From Azophilus sp026709365 (GTDB lineage Bacteria > Pseudomonadota > Gammaproteobacteria > Pseudomonadales > Azotimanducaceae), in the NCBI GenBank assembly GCA_965200175.1, contig OZ241345.1, positions 1,240,001 through 1,304,000 of the forward strand: DNA of 64,000 nt. The letters run 5' to 3'. Below, piece after piece: positions 1 to 9,375 of the stretch. Under the pieces are notes generated by a model. It was not told the DNA's origin. It did no database searches and saw nothing but the letters and a program-made list of their open reading frames with translations. The number at the start of each line of letters is the position of its first letter. Position 1 is the stretch's first letter. Position numbers and translations under genes: made by a program.

Positions 1-3000
1 TCGGGAAGGTCCAGAAGCCGTTGTCCCCCTCGTCCGAGTCCGCCAGGAAGTCCGCGCCCGGCGCGTCCTCGATGTTGCGGTTGACGACCAGGCTGGAGGA
101 CGGCGCGAAGTCCGCCGTCACCGTGAAGCGCGCCGCCGCGCCCTCGGCCACCGGCGGGCCGCCGGCGATGGTCAGCTCGGGGAGCGAGCCGGGGTCGATG
201 ATGCGGAAGTCCGCCAGCTCGTCGGCGCCGGCGGCGCCGCCGCCAAGGGGCACGGTCCTCCCGCCGCTGAGCTCCGTGCCGGACGTGGCGTCGAGCGCGC
301 CAAGGCCGATGTCCACGGCCTCGCCCCCTTCCGGGGCGCCGTCGTCAGCTGCCGAGAGCGTCAGCGTCACGCGGGTGGCCGACGGGCCAGTGAAGGTGAC
401 GGTCGGGGTGGCATCGGCGTCCAGGTCGTTGCAGGCCACGCCCGTGGGCAGGGGGTCCGGGCAGGCCACGGCGTAGTCCGCGCCCCGCGTCGCCGCGCCG
501 CCGAAGGCCAGCGGCACCGGCAGCTCCTCGCCGTCCACGAGGCCGCGGCCGAGGCTCAGGGTGAGTTCCTTGGCCGCGCCCTCCATCACGGCCCCGGCGG
601 GGCCCGCGAGGGTGACCAGGGTCGGGTCGGAGTCCCTGATGACGGCGGTGGCGGTGGTTCGCGCGCCGAGGGTGGCGCCGGCCGGGGCGGCGCCCAGGGC
701 CACGGTGACAGTCTCCGGCGGCTCGTCGATCCCGTCACTGGCAATGCCGTATTGAAACTCGTAGGTCAGACTGCTGTCAGCCTTCAGGACAAAGGTGTCG
801 TCGATGGGGGTGTAGTCCGTCCCCGCCGTCGCGGTGACATCGGTGACCGTCACCGGGAAGCTGAGATCGCGCCCTGTGCGGGCATCAACGCTCAAGACAA
901 AAGTCAGCGGGGGGTTGCCCTCGCTCACCCGGAACTCGTCCCGGGTGAACTCAACCTCCACCGAGGCCGGGGCTTCCGTTATGGTCAGGCTGTAGGTGTT
1001 GCCCGAGGTCAGCGAAACCGTCTCGTCGGCCTCGTCCGTGTTGTCCTCGACCAGCTGGATGAAAAGGGGCATGGAGCCTCTGAAGCGTCTGGTGCCGTAC
1101 TCGGCGCGGTCAAAATTGATGGTCGGGGGTTCACCAGCCGGAGTGCTGCAGGTGGCGCCGGGGCTGAGGCCTACCACCCCGACCGCATCGCACGAGAGCG
1201 TGTAGTCCGTGCCCCGGACGGCGTCGCCGCCGAGCGTGAGCGGAATGCGCACCGTCGCCGGGTCGCTGTCGGCCAGGCGGCGGGACAGGTTGAAATTCTG
1301 GGGGCCGACGGTGGCCCCCTCGGGAATCACCGAGCCCGAAGTGCTGTTGCCCTGGGGTGAGCCGAAGAGCGATATGGTGATGGCGTCCAGGGCCTCCGGC
1401 GTCGCGGTCGCCGTCGCCGAGGCCAGGCTGCGCAGCGCGCCGGCCAGGGCGCGCACCTGGAAGCTGTGCTCGGTGCCGTTGTCCAGGCCCGTCACCGTGT
1501 GGCTGGTGGTCGTGGCGCCGCTGTCGGTGATGGCCGTCCAGGAACCCCAGCTGACGGGGGAGCCGGTGCCCTGGCGGTACTCGTATCCGGTGATGCCGCT
1601 GTTCGAGGGGTCCGTCCAGCTCAGCGTGGCCCGGGCGTCGCCCGCCGCGGCCGTCAGCCCGGCCGGGGCGCCCGGGGCGGTGGGGGTGTCGTCGTCGCCG
1701 CCGTCGTCGTCGTTCACCGTCACCGTGGCGCTGGACGGGGTGCCCAAGGCGTAGTCGCTCGCGCGCGGCTTGAGGGTCACGGTGACCGGGCCGCTCGGCT
1801 CGTTGGCGCCGTCGGCGACGGTCTGGACGGTGAAGGCGCGCGAGGCCTGGCCGCTCGGGAAGACCCAGAAGCCGTTGTCCCCCTCGTCGCCGGAAGCCAC
1901 GAAGTCCGCGCCCGGCGCGTCCTCGACGTTGCGGTTGACGATGAAGCTGGAGGTGGGCGCGGGGGTGGCCGTCACCGTGAAGCTCGCCATGCCCCCCTCG
2001 GCCACCGCCGGGCCGCCGCTGATGGTCAGCGTCGGCAGTGAGCTCCAGGCGGCCGTCCTGGAAACCGCAGCGGTTGGGCCTGCATTGCCGTTGCCGTCGG
2101 TCGCCGCGTTGGCGCGCACGGTCACCACCACGTCGGCGCCGCCGCCGGTCGGGGTGATGGGCATCGTGTAGGCGGCCCCGCTGCCGGACAGGGCGCCCTT
2201 GCTGCCGCCCGTCACCGCAATGTCGGCGGCGTCGAACCCGGTCACCGGCTCGGAGAAGGTGAAGGTCGCCGTGAACGCCGTCGTGGTCCTGATGGTGGCG
2301 GGCACGCCGGCGACGGACAGCGTCGGCGCGGTGGTGTCAACCGGCGTGGCGGTGCCGCTGACCCTGAAGGGGAGGGTATTCTGAGACGCGGTCCAAACGT
2401 TGTTGTTGTTAAAGAGACCGGTATCGGCAATCGACCAGCCAGGGCGGGCGTCCTCCCCATCAGCCTGCGTTCCCTCCGGAACCCAGTTGCCCACGCGAAA
2501 CGAATGGCCGTCGTTGAACACGACGAAGTAGGTGGTGCTAGCCGCCAGCACCGTGTTCGCCGGCGCGGTGAAGATGTTGAGGGCTTCCGCGGCCAGGTTG
2601 CTCGGATTGGCCAGCGTGGCCAGCAGCGTCCCCGGATTGCCGCTGTTGTCCCCGCGGATGGTGACCACCGGCGACTCGGTGCCGACTATGTTGCTCAGCA
2701 GGATCGCCACCGAGGACAGCGTGTAGCCGCCGGCGTTGGCGCCGGTGGTGAACGCGGCTGCCGTCTCGAATGTGCCACCGACGGTAGCGGCGGCGGTGTT
2801 GCGCGCCAGGTTGCTGACCAGCGTCGTGGCCGCGAGGTCGTCGTTGATGATGGTGTGGGTCGCCGTGCCCTGGGTGCTGGAGACGGCGATGTTCGCCGGG
2901 GTGGTGGACACCGTCCGCAGTTCCAGTTCCACCGTCTCGTCAAGCTCCTCGGCGGCGTCGCCGGCGATGCGCAGCACGAAGGTCGCGCTGGTCGCGCCGG

Positions 3001-5179
3001 CGCCGATCTCGATGGGCGTGACCAGGCAGCCGTCGCTTCCCACCGCGAGCTCGTCACCGGGCGTGCCGTCAACGGCCGCCGGCGTGTAGTCGTCGCCCGC
3101 CGCGGTGCCCACTTCCGCCGTGCCGGAGAGGCAGACGCCCAGGGGAACGGCGCTCGGCCAGGCTTGGTCCAGGCTGAGGGTGACCGTCCGCAGCCGGTCG
3201 GCCAGCGGGGTGGCGGCGTTGCCCTCGTTCGCGTCCGCATCCACGCTGATGGAGACGGTGCTGGGGGGCGGCAGCGTCATCGGGCCGACCGTGTTGGTGA
3301 AGATGAAGTGGAGGAAGCCGACGCCGTCCGTGTAGGACACCGCCACCCGGAACTCCCCGCCGAGGGTCGGGTGCTGCGCGCTGTGCGTCGGCGCGCAGGT
3401 GGCGGCGTCGGTGGCGCACCCCCTGCTCCGCGCCGCCGCAGGGCTCCAGATGGCGGACGGCGTGGCGCGGAACTGCCAAACGTAGGAGAACGTCCCGTTG
3501 CCGTCCGGGTCGTCCTTGGTCTTGGCGGCGGCCAGCGTCCCGCCGACGTGCGGCGCGCCCGTGAGCGAGAAGGCCGCCGCGCCGGTGTCGTCGAACAGCG
3601 TCACCGTGTGCGCGGCCAAGGCCCCCTCATCGACCGTGTAGCCCGTCCCGGCCGCCAGGGTCAGGACCACCGTCTCGCCGCTGTCGGAGATGTCGTCGGC
3701 CGTGATGCTGATCGTGATCGGCTTGAATTCGGTGAAGGTCGACGTGCCCATCGGCACGGTGAAGCTGCCGGTGCCCGCGTCGCAGTCGGCCCCGGCGATG
3801 GTGTAGTCCGTCCCGCAGGCCGCCGTCCCGGAGATGGCATAGCCGACCGTCAGGTCCGCGGCGGGGCTGGCCCGCTGAACCTGCAATAGGGGCTGGTGCG
3901 TCCCGGCGCTCTCCGCAATGCCGTGCGTGCTGGAAGACCAGAAGACGCCCGGCGTGCTCGGGTCCACGGGGGCGGCGCTGGCCGTCGCCGACCCGGCGCC
4001 CTCCACCGCCCCGGCGACGGCCCGCACCTGGAAGCTGTAGCGCGTGCCGTTGGCGAGGCCCGCCACCGTGTGGCTGGTGGTGTCCTTGTCGCTGCTGGGG
4101 ATGTCCGTCCACGCGCCCCAGCTAAGGGGCGACCCCGAGCCCTGCCGGTACTGGTACTCGGTGATCGCGTCGTCGCCGGGATCGGTCCACCTGAGCGTCA
4201 CCCGCGCGTCGCCCGCCGTGGCGGTGAGGCCGGCGGGGGGCGGCAGCGTCATCGGGCCGACCGTGTTGGTGAAGATGAAGTGGAGGAAGCCGACGCCGTC
4301 CGTGTAGGACACCGCCACCCGGAACTCCCCGCCGAGGGTCGGGTGCTGCGTGCTGTGCGTCGGCGCGCAGGTGGCGGCGTCGGTGGCGCACCCCCTGCTC
4401 CGCGCCGCCGCAGGGCTCCAGATGGCGGACGGCGTGGCGCGGAACTGCCAAACGTAGGAGAACGTCCCGTTGCCGTCCGGGTCGTCCTTGGTCTTGGCGG
4501 CGGCCAGCGTCCCGCCGACGTGCGGCGCGCCCGTGAGCGAGAAGGCCGCCGCGCCGGTGTCGTCGAACAGCGTCACCGTGTGCGCGGCCAAGGCCCCCTC
4601 ATCGACCGTGTAGCCCGTCCCGGCCGCCAGGGTCAGGACCACCGTCTCGCCGCTGTCGGAGATGTCGTCGGCCGTGATGCTGATCGTGATCGGCGCGAAG
4701 TCGGTGAAGGTCGCCGTGCCCATCGGCACGGTGAAGCTGCCGGTGCCCGCGTCGCAGTCGGCCCCGGCGATGGTGTAGTCCGTCCCGCAGGCCGCCGTCC
4801 CGGAGATGGCGTAGCCGACCGTCAGGTCCGCGGCGGGGCTGGCCCGCTGAACCTGCAATAGGGGCTGGTGCGTCCCGGCGCTCTCCGCGATGCCGGACTT
4901 GGTGGAAGACCAGAAGACGCCCGGCAGCGTCTGGGCTCCCGCCGGTACGGCAACCGCCAGCGTGGGCAGCAACACGAGCAACGCGGCGGCGAGCCTTCGG
5001 CGCGCGCAACGGGCGGCGGCGTTGACGCCTGCACCGACGTTGGGAAGGCCGGCGCTGTAGGCGGAGGAAGCGGCTCGGAGGCCGGGGCGGACTGCGGAGT
5101 GCGGACTGGCGGAACAGGAAGGTTCAGGCGGAGAGGATGCGCAGCGGCCCGCCCGGAGCGGCTGTGCCAGTCCGCTCAT
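1..5179 (-). CDS. Giant secreted Calx-beta / fibronectin type III repeat protein (C-terminus off the left edge)
   Basis: One frame stays open from an ATG at 5179 to the window edge, about 1,726 codons with no stop seen. A long basic N-terminus (RCARRRLAA) leads into a hydrophobic stretch and an Ala-rich cleavage region ending AGAQ, so export is likely after an unusually long n-region. The mature part is modular: Calx-beta domains (AISGTAACGTDYTIAG; DDISDSGETVVLTL), an Ig-like module (DPDGNGTFSYVWQF) and fibronectin III domains (for example 3945-4235 and about 1400-1700). Two modules are near-identical. These domains are typical of large adhesins or matrix proteins that bind calcium and carbohydrate; that role is inferred. 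No catalytic domain was recognised. No clear Shine-Dalgarno precedes the ATG, and an 8-bp tandem repeat lies 24 bases upstream of it. The C-terminal sorting or secretion signal is outside the window. Confidence 0.85.
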   Translation of the reverse strand, partial: MSGLAQPLRAGRCASSPPEPSCSASPHSAVRPGLRAASSAYSAGLPNVGAGVNAAARCARRRLAAALLVLLPTLAVAVPAGAQTLPGVFWSSTKSGIAESAGTHQPLLQVQRASPAADLTVGYAISGTAACGTDYTIAGADCDAGTGSFTVPMGTATFTDFAPITISITADDISDSGETVVLTLAAGTGYTVDEGALAAHTVTLFDDTGAAAFSLTGAPHVGGTLAAAKTKDDPDGNGTFSYVWQFRATPSAIWSPAAARSRGCATDAATCAPTHSTQHPTLGGEFRVAVSYTDGVGFLHFIFTNTVGPMTLPPPAGLTATAGDARVTLRWTDPGDDAITEYQYRQGSGSPLSWGAWTDIPSSDKDTTSHTVAGLANGTRYSFQVRAVAGAVEGAGSATASAAPVDPSTPGVFWSSSTHGIAESAGTHQPLLQVQRASPAADLTVGYAISGTAACGTDYTIAGADCDAGTGSFTVPMGTSTFTEFKPITISITADDISDSGETVVLTLAAGTGYTVDEGALAAHTVTLFDDTGAAAFSLTGAPHVGGTLAAAKTKDDPDGNGTFSYVWQFRATPSAIWSPAAARSRGCATDAATCAPTHSAQHPTLGGEFRVAVSYTDGVGFLHFIFTNTVGPMTLPPPSTVSISVDADANEGNAATPLADRLRTVTLSLDQAWPSAVPLGVCLSGTAEVGTAAGDDYTPAAVDGTPGDELAVGSDGCLVTPIEIGAGATSATFVLRIAGDAAEELDETVELELRTVSTTPANIAVSSTQGTATHTIINDDLAATTLVSNLARNTAAATVGGTFETAAAFTTGANAGGYTLSSVAILLSNIVGTESPVVTIRGDNSGNPGTLLATLANPSNLAAEALNIFTAPANTVLAASTTYFVVFNDGHSFRVGNWVPEGTQADGEDARPGWSIADTGLFNNNNVWTASQNTLPFRVSGTATPVDTTAPTLSVAGVPATIRTTTAFTATFTFSEPVTGFDAADIAVTGGSKGALSGSGAAYTMPITPTGGGADVVVTVRANAATDGNGNAGPTAAVSRTAAWSSLPTLTISGGPAVAEGGMASFTVTATPAPTSSFIVNRNVEDAPGADFVASGDEGDNGFWVFPSGQASRAFTVQTVADGANEPSGPVTVTLKPRASDYALGTPSSATVTVNDDDGGDDDTPTAPGAPAGLTAAAGDARATLSWTDPSNSGITGYEYRQGTGSPVSWGSWTAITDSGATTTSHTVTGLDNGTEHSFQVRALAGALRSLASATATATPEALDAITISLFGSPQGNSTSGSVIPEGATVGPQNFNLSRRLADSDPATVRIPLTLGGDAVRGTDYTLSCDAVGVVGLSPGATCSTPAGEPPTINFDRAEYGTRRFRGSMPLFIQLVEDNTDEADETVSLTSGNTYSLTITEAPASVEVEFTRDEFRVSEGNPPLTFVLSVDARTGRDLSFPVTVTDVTATAGTDYTPIDDTFVLKADSSLTYEFQYGIASDGIDEPPETVTVALGAAPAGATLGARTTATAVIRDSDPTLVTLAGPAGAVMEGAAKELTLSLGRGLVDGEELPVPLAFGGAATRGADYAVACPDPLPTGVACNDLDADATPTVTFTGPSATRVTLTLSAADDGAPEGGEAVDIGLGALDATSGTELSGGRTVPLGGGAAGADELADFRIIDPGSLPELTIAGGPPVAEGAAARFTVTADFAPSSSLVVNRNIEDAPGADFLADSDEGDNGFWTFP
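3264..3950 (-). repeat. Internal duplication copy 1 of the giant repeat protein
   Basis: About 687 bases match the copy at 4236-4922 with only a handful of differences, and the offset of 972 bases is a multiple of three, so 324 residues were duplicated in frame. Each copy carries the Calx-beta plus Ig-like module pair; the fibronectin III module between the copies completes the unit. Confidence 0.9.
4236..4922 (-). repeat. Internal duplication copy 2 of the giant repeat protein
   Basis: Second copy of the module pair described at 3264-3950. The near identity at nucleotide level points to a recent duplication or to ongoing gene conversion. Confidence 0.9.
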
Positions 5180-5202
5180 GGCCGCGGCGCGGACGCAGCA
5201 TG

Positions 5203-5330
5203 GGCAGTCCGGCAGTCCGGCAGTCCGGCAGTCCGGCAGTCCGGCAGTCCGGCAGTCCGGCAGTCCGGCAGTCCGGCAGTCCGGCAGTCCGGCAGTCCGG
5301 CAGTCCGGCAGTCCGGCAGTCCGGCAGTCC
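5203..5330. repeat. Perfect 8-bp tandem repeat, 16 copies
   Basis: The unit GGCAGTCC is repeated 16 times without interruption, followed by a partial unit (GGCAG). It lies 24 bases upstream of the ATG of the giant secreted protein. All three frames read through it (8 is not a multiple of 3). In the gene's own frame the first upstream stop is a TGA at 5366-5368, so the array is inside an open stretch but with no ATG or GTG start in frame beyond it. Confidence 0.97.
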
Positions 5331-5339
5331 GGCAGGATT

Positions 5340-5618
5340 ATACTGGCGACACTCCCGCGGAGTTGTCAACCACGCTGGCGAACTCTCTCCAACTGCCCCT
5401 TGGCTCAGTCCATGGACTTTTGGCGGAATAGCACCCAGCACGCAACTGACTTTGCTGGAGATCATCATCCAAACCTGCCTCTGCTTGAGGGCCCCAAGCA
5501 ATCGCGAGTTTCAAGTATCTCTTTGCCAAGAATAACACCTGCCGAGGAGTGAAAAGTGAAGTGAGAACTGTTGGATTGCTGGCTTACGGCAAATGCGAAC
5601 TCACTTCCGTCGTCGCCA
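5340..5618. other. Non-coding upstream region of the giant protein gene
   Basis: About 280 bases of visibly lower GC than the surroundings lie between the tandem repeat and the end of cobT. No convincing gene was seen. It is the likely promoter region of the giant protein gene, but no clear -35/-10 pair could be assigned. Confidence 0.4.
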
Positions 5619-7619
5619 TCAGGCGGCGCGCCCGCGCTCAACGTCAAACAGCGCCGCGAGTTGCTCGGTCATCGCGCCGCCGAGCTGCTCAGCGTCGGTG
5701 ATGGTGACTGCCCGACGGTAGTGGTGGGTGACGTCGTGGCCGATGCCGATGGCGATGAGCTGCACCGGGGACTTGGACTCGATCATGTCGATGGCGTACT
5801 TCAGGTGCTGCTCCAAGTAGTTGCTGGGGTTCACCAGCAGCGTGGAGTTGTCCACCGGCAGACCGTCGGAGATGACCATCAGCACCTTGCGCTCCTCAGG
5901 ACGAATGACCAGGCGGTTGTGGGCCCAGATGAGCGCCTCGCCGTCGATGTTCTCCTTGAGCAGCTCCTCGCGCATCATCAGGCCGAGGTTGCGGCGCGAG
6001 CGGCGCCAGGAGTCGTCAGCGGCCTTGTAGATGATGTGGCGCAGGTCGTTGAGCCGTCCGGGGCTGGATGGCTTGTTGGCGGCGATCCACTTTTCCCGGG
6101 ACTGGCCGCCGCGCCAGGCGCGGGTGGTGAAGCCGAGAATTTCCACCCGCACTGAGCAGCGCTCCAAGGTGCGGCCCAGAATGTCGGCGCACATGGCGGC
6201 GATGGTGATCGAGCGCCCCCGCATGGAGCCGGAGCTGTCGATCAGCAGCGTCACCACGGTGTCGCGGAAGTCCATCTCCTTTTCCTGCTTGTAGGCCAGG
6301 GGATTCATCGGATCCACCACCACCTGCGCGAGACGGGAGGCGTCGAGGATGCCCTCCTCGAGGTCGAACTCCCAAGTGCGGTTCTGGCGGGCGAGCAGGC
6401 GCCGCTGCAAGCGGTTGGCGAGCTTGGCGGTGGCGTGCTGCAGGCTCACCAACTGCTGGTCGAGAACCGCGCGCAGGCGGATGAGCTCCTCGTCGGAGCA
6501 CAGCTCCTCGGCGGCGGCGACCTCGTCGAACTCGTTGGCGAAGGCTTGGTAGTCAACGTCAACGCGGATGCGCCCGGCTTCATCGGGGGTTGGGGCCGGC
6601 GCTTCGTCGGGGTCGGCCTGCGCGCCCACTTCGTCCATGTCGAGGTCGGCGTCCATCTCCAGCATGGCGGCTTCGCCCTCGGCGGACTCGTCGGTTAGGC
6701 CATCGTCGTCAAGAACCACGTCCTCGGGGTTCAGCTCCGAATCGCTGTCGGCTTGGTCGTCGATCGTCTCGGCGTCTTCCTGGTTCCGGCTTTCGTCCGG
6801 CGGGTCGTCGAATTCGGCGACCAGTCCCAAGTCGGCGATGATGTCGCGGCACACCGAGGCGAAGTCCCGCTGGTTGAGCAGGCAGGCGCGCAGCGCCTCG
6901 ATGTCGGCCCCGGCGTGCTCCTGGACGTGGTCGCGCCAAAAGCGGACCACGTTTTCGGCGGCCGGCGGCAGGTCGCGGCCGGTAAGCGCCTGGCGCACCA
7001 GCAAGCCGACCGCCACCGGCAGCGGCGCTTCGGACACATCGACGATGGCATCGAACGCAGCCTGCCGGCACTGCGCCTCCAGCGAGGCGTCCAAGTTGAC
7101 GGCCACCCCCGCCATGCGCAGCGCGCCGATGGAGGCGATGCGGGCGTCCTCGATCCACTGAAACATCTCTTGGGCGGGACCGCCGATGGGTGCGTAGCGG
7201 CTGTGAACGGCATCGTCATGGTGCTTCAGCCGCAGCGCCAACTCGTCGCCCATGCCGCGCACCGCGTTGATTTCGCCGTCGTCGCAGCCGAGCGTCGGCA
7301 AGGGCACCCGCAGCCGATTGCCGCGGGCGGTGGGGGTGCCTTGGCCGAAGGAGACTTCGAGCTCGTCGTCCTCCGCCAGCGCCCGCATGGTGGCGGTGGT
7401 GGCGCGCTTGAACGGCTCGAGCGGGTGGCTGTCCTCGGCGAGGGGCAAGCCCTTGGGGCTGCCGGGTTGAGGCTTTTCCTTTGGGGGGGGATGGTCCTTC
7501 GCGCTGACGGGCTGAGGCTTTTCCTGCGAGGGGTGCGCCCTCGCGCTCCCCGGCTGAGTTGTTTCCTGCGAGGGGTGTCCCCTCGCGCTCCCTAGCTGAG
7601 GGCTCTCCGCTTTGCTCAC
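5619..7619 (-). CDS. cobT: Cobaltochelatase subunit CobT (VWA domain)
   Basis: CobT works with CobS and CobN to insert cobalt into hydrogenobyrinate a,c-diamide in aerobic cobalamin synthesis; CobT is the von Willebrand A partner of the AAA+ ring. The 666-residue product has the CobT layout: an N-terminal domain (GQGTPTARGNRLRVPLP), an acidic middle (long D/E-rich run), and a C-terminal VWA domain whose MIDAS reads DSSGSM. The GTG start at 7619 overlaps the cobS stop as GTGA, so the two are co-transcribed. Oddity: roughly residues 5-60 are a degenerate repeat (GSARGHPSQE and variants) encoded by dispersed repeat family B, so the protein carries an extra low-complexity N-terminus. No cobN is present in the window. 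Confidence 0.9.
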   Translation of the reverse strand: MSKAESPQLGSARGHPSQETTQPGSARAHPSQEKPQPVSAKDHPPPKEKPQPGSPKGLPLAEDSHPLEPFKRATTATMRALAEDDELEVSFGQGTPTARGNRLRVPLPTLGCDDGEINAVRGMGDELALRLKHHDDAVHSRYAPIGGPAQEMFQWIEDARIASIGALRMAGVAVNLDASLEAQCRQAAFDAIVDVSEAPLPVAVGLLVRQALTGRDLPPAAENVVRFWRDHVQEHAGADIEALRACLLNQRDFASVCRDIIADLGLVAEFDDPPDESRNQEDAETIDDQADSDSELNPEDVVLDDDGLTDESAEGEAAMLEMDADLDMDEVGAQADPDEAPAPTPDEAGRIRVDVDYQAFANEFDEVAAAEELCSDEELIRLRAVLDQQLVSLQHATAKLANRLQRRLLARQNRTWEFDLEEGILDASRLAQVVVDPMNPLAYKQEKEMDFRDTVVTLLIDSSGSMRGRSITIAAMCADILGRTLERCSVRVEILGFTTRAWRGGQSREKWIAANKPSSPGRLNDLRHIIYKAADDSWRRSRRNLGLMMREELLKENIDGEALIWAHNRLVIRPEERKVLMVISDGLPVDNSTLLVNPSNYLEQHLKYAIDMIESKSPVQLIAIGIGHDVTHHYRRAVTITDAEQLGGAMTEQLAALFDVERGRAA
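7443..7612. repeat. Family B repeat cluster inside the cobT N-terminus (degenerate copies)
   Basis: About four diverged units of roughly 42-45 bases, each with a palindromic core like GCGAGGGGTGCGCCCTCGC followed by GCTCCCCGGCTGAG. They are read in frame as residues near the CobT N-terminus. The same unit, better preserved, occurs at 34734-34847 and 48647-48730. Confidence 0.75.
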
Positions 7620-8608
7620 GCGCCTTGCAGCCTGATCCCGGCGGTGGCGTCGCCGAGGTCGGTGCCGAGGCAGCGCTGGTAGTATTCGGCGACGATGGGC
7701 CGCTCCAGCTCATCGCACTTGTTCAGGAAGGTGACCCGGAAGGCGAAGCCCATGTCGCCGAAGATCTCCGCGTTCTGCGCCCATGTCAGCACCGTGCGCG
7801 GCGACATGACCACTGACACGTCGCCATTGACGAAGCCGCGCCGGGTGAGGTCCGCCACCGCCACCATGTTGGAGACGGTGCGGCGCCCGGCGTCCGTGGC
7901 GGCGTAGGACTTCGCCTTGCCGAGGATGATCCGCGTTTCCGCATCGTGCTCCAGGTAGTTCAGCGTGGTGACGATGCTCCAGCGGTCCATCTGCCCTTGG
8001 TTGATCTGTTGGGTGCCGTGATAGAGGCCCGTGGTGTCGCCGAGGCCGACGGTGTTGGTGGTCGAGAACAGCCGGAAGCAGGGGTGCGGGGCGAGCACCT
8101 TGTTCTGGTCGAGCAGCGTCAGCTTGCCCTCGACCTCCAGCACCCGCTGAATGACGAACATCACGTCCGGCCTTCCGGCATCGTACTCGTCGAAGCAAAG
8201 CGCCACCGGATGCTGCAGCGCCCAGGGCAGGATGCCCTCCTTGAACTGCGTGATCTGCTGGCCGTCCTCGACGACGATGGCGTCCTTGCCCACCAAGTCG
8301 ATGCGGCTGATGTGGCTGTCCAGATTGACGCGAATGCAAGGCCAGTTCAGGCGCGCCGCCACCTGCTCCACATGGGTGGACTTGCCAGTGCCGTGGTATC
8401 CCTGGATCATCACCCGCCGGTTGTGGGTGAAGCCGGCCAGTATGGCCAGCGTGGTGTCCGTGTCGAACAAGTAGTCGTCATCAACGGCAGGCACGTAGTC
8501 CGTGCGTTGGGAGAACGCCGGCACCGCAAAGTCCTGATCGATGCCGAATGCCTCGCGGGCGTTGACGGTGGTGTCCGGTGCGAGGTCCGGGGGCAGGCCT
8601 GACTCCAT
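7616..8608 (-). CDS. cobS: Cobaltochelatase subunit CobS (AAA+ ATPase)
   Basis: CobS is the AAA+ motor of the cobalt chelatase and shares the MoxR-like fold. The 330-residue product has a Walker A (GYHGTGKS), a Walker B (ALCFDEYDAG), and a sensor region (LFSTTNTVGLGD), with the length and sequence style of proteobacterial CobS. The start at 8608 (MESGLPPDL) was chosen over an upstream in-frame ATG because family members begin here and the upstream 33 codons look non-coding. It is followed directly by cobT with a GTGA overlap. The divergent gene at 8751 shares the intervening promoter region. Confidence 0.92.
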   Translation of the reverse strand: MESGLPPDLAPDTTVNAREAFGIDQDFAVPAFSQRTDYVPAVDDDYLFDTDTTLAILAGFTHNRRVMIQGYHGTGKSTHVEQVAARLNWPCIRVNLDSHISRIDLVGKDAIVVEDGQQITQFKEGILPWALQHPVALCFDEYDAGRPDVMFVIQRVLEVEGKLTLLDQNKVLAPHPCFRLFSTTNTVGLGDTTGLYHGTQQINQGQMDRWSIVTTLNYLEHDAETRIILGKAKSYAATDAGRRTVSNMVAVADLTRRGFVNGDVSVVMSPRTVLTWAQNAEIFGDMGFAFRVTFLNKCDELERPIVAEYYQRCLGTDLGDATAGIRLQGA

Positions 8609-8750
8609 ATCCTTGGTTTCCGCGCTTGAGCAAAACGCGCTATTGTACGGGAGCATTCGCTGCACGGCAGCAAAACCCGGCCCTAAAACCGGCCCTAGGG
8701 GCCGCAAAAGCCGGTTGCAAGGCCGGTCAATCGGGTCAACAGGAAGGCAA

Positions 8751-9299
8751 TTGGCGACAATTTACATGGTGCGGCATGGCCGTGCGGATGCGAACGCCCC
8801 GGATCCACGTGACCCCGGGCTGGACGATCTGGGCCGTCGGCAAGCCCGCGAGACGGCCGCCGCCCTAGCGTCCAAGGGGCCGTTGCCCATCCGCTCCAGC
8901 CCCTTTGCCCGCGCCAGGGAGACCGCTGCCGCCTTGGCGGAACTTTGGGAGACGGAGGTGGCCATCGAGCCCAGGGTCGCCGAAATCCCGTTTCCCATGA
9001 CGGACTTGGCCGAGCGGGGCGCGTGGCTGCGCCGGGCGATGGCCGGCGGCTGGTCCGGCTTGGATGACCGCTTACAGTCCTGGCGGCGCGACTTGGTGGA
9101 TTGCGTGGCCCGCCTCGACCGCGACTGCGTGGTGTTCTGCCACTTCATCGCCATCAACGTGGCCGCCGGCGCCGCCCAGGGTGACGACCGGCTGGTGATC
9201 TTCCAACCCGACAACGCCTCGGTCACCGTCCTCAGCAACGACGGCGGCAAGCTTCGCCTGCTGGAGTTCGGCCGTGAGGCGGCAACCAAGGTGAATTGA
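8751..9299 (+). CDS. Histidine phosphatase family protein (SixA/GpmB-like)
   Basis: The 182-residue product has the phosphoglycerate-mutase-like RHG motif at its start (YMVRHGRAD), which supplies the catalytic histidine, an S-P-x-x-R-x-x-E-type stretch (SSPFARARETA), and a later histidine in CHFIAINV. The TTG at 8751 is preferred: AGGAAG lies five bases upstream, and the family starts within a few residues of RHG. Substrate cannot be told; small members remove phosphate from histidine-containing phosphocarriers or from sugar phosphates. It is divergent from cobS, across about 140 bases rich in short GGCC inverted repeats. Alpha-ribazole phosphatase (CobC) belongs to the same family and would fit a cobalamin neighbourhood, but the sequence does not prove it. 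Confidence 0.8.
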   Translation: MATIYMVRHGRADANAPDPRDPGLDDLGRRQARETAAALASKGPLPIRSSPFARARETAAALAELWETEVAIEPRVAEIPFPMTDLAERGAWLRRAMAGGWSGLDDRLQSWRRDLVDCVARLDRDCVVFCHFIAINVAAGAAQGDDRLVIFQPDNASVTVLSNDGGKLRLLEFGREAATKVN

Positions 9300-9375
9300 A
9301 GGGCCGGCCGGAGTTTGCGCCGTCGCGCCGGGTTGCGCAGCAACTCGATCACTTCGCCGTAGGCGAAGCGTGTGT

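Noticed and set aside
752..4861. Long plus-strand open frames opposite the giant protein gene (e.g. 2504-3889, 3896-4861)
   Set aside because: They are antisense shadows: the minus frame has a signal peptide and domain pattern, whereas these are Arg/Gly-rich and repeat only because the gene repeats.
5203..5330. Possible CRISPR array
   Set aside because: The repeat is 8 bp with no spacers; it is a tandem repeat.
5124..5552. Open frames on both strands through the 8-bp tandem repeat (e.g. 5137-5535, 5124-5501)
   Set aside because: An 8-bp repeat with no stop in any frame produces long open frames automatically; the peptides are periodic and have no homology-like features.
7616..7619. Frameshift between cobS and cobT
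   Set aside because: The two frames join by a normal GTGA stop/start overlap.
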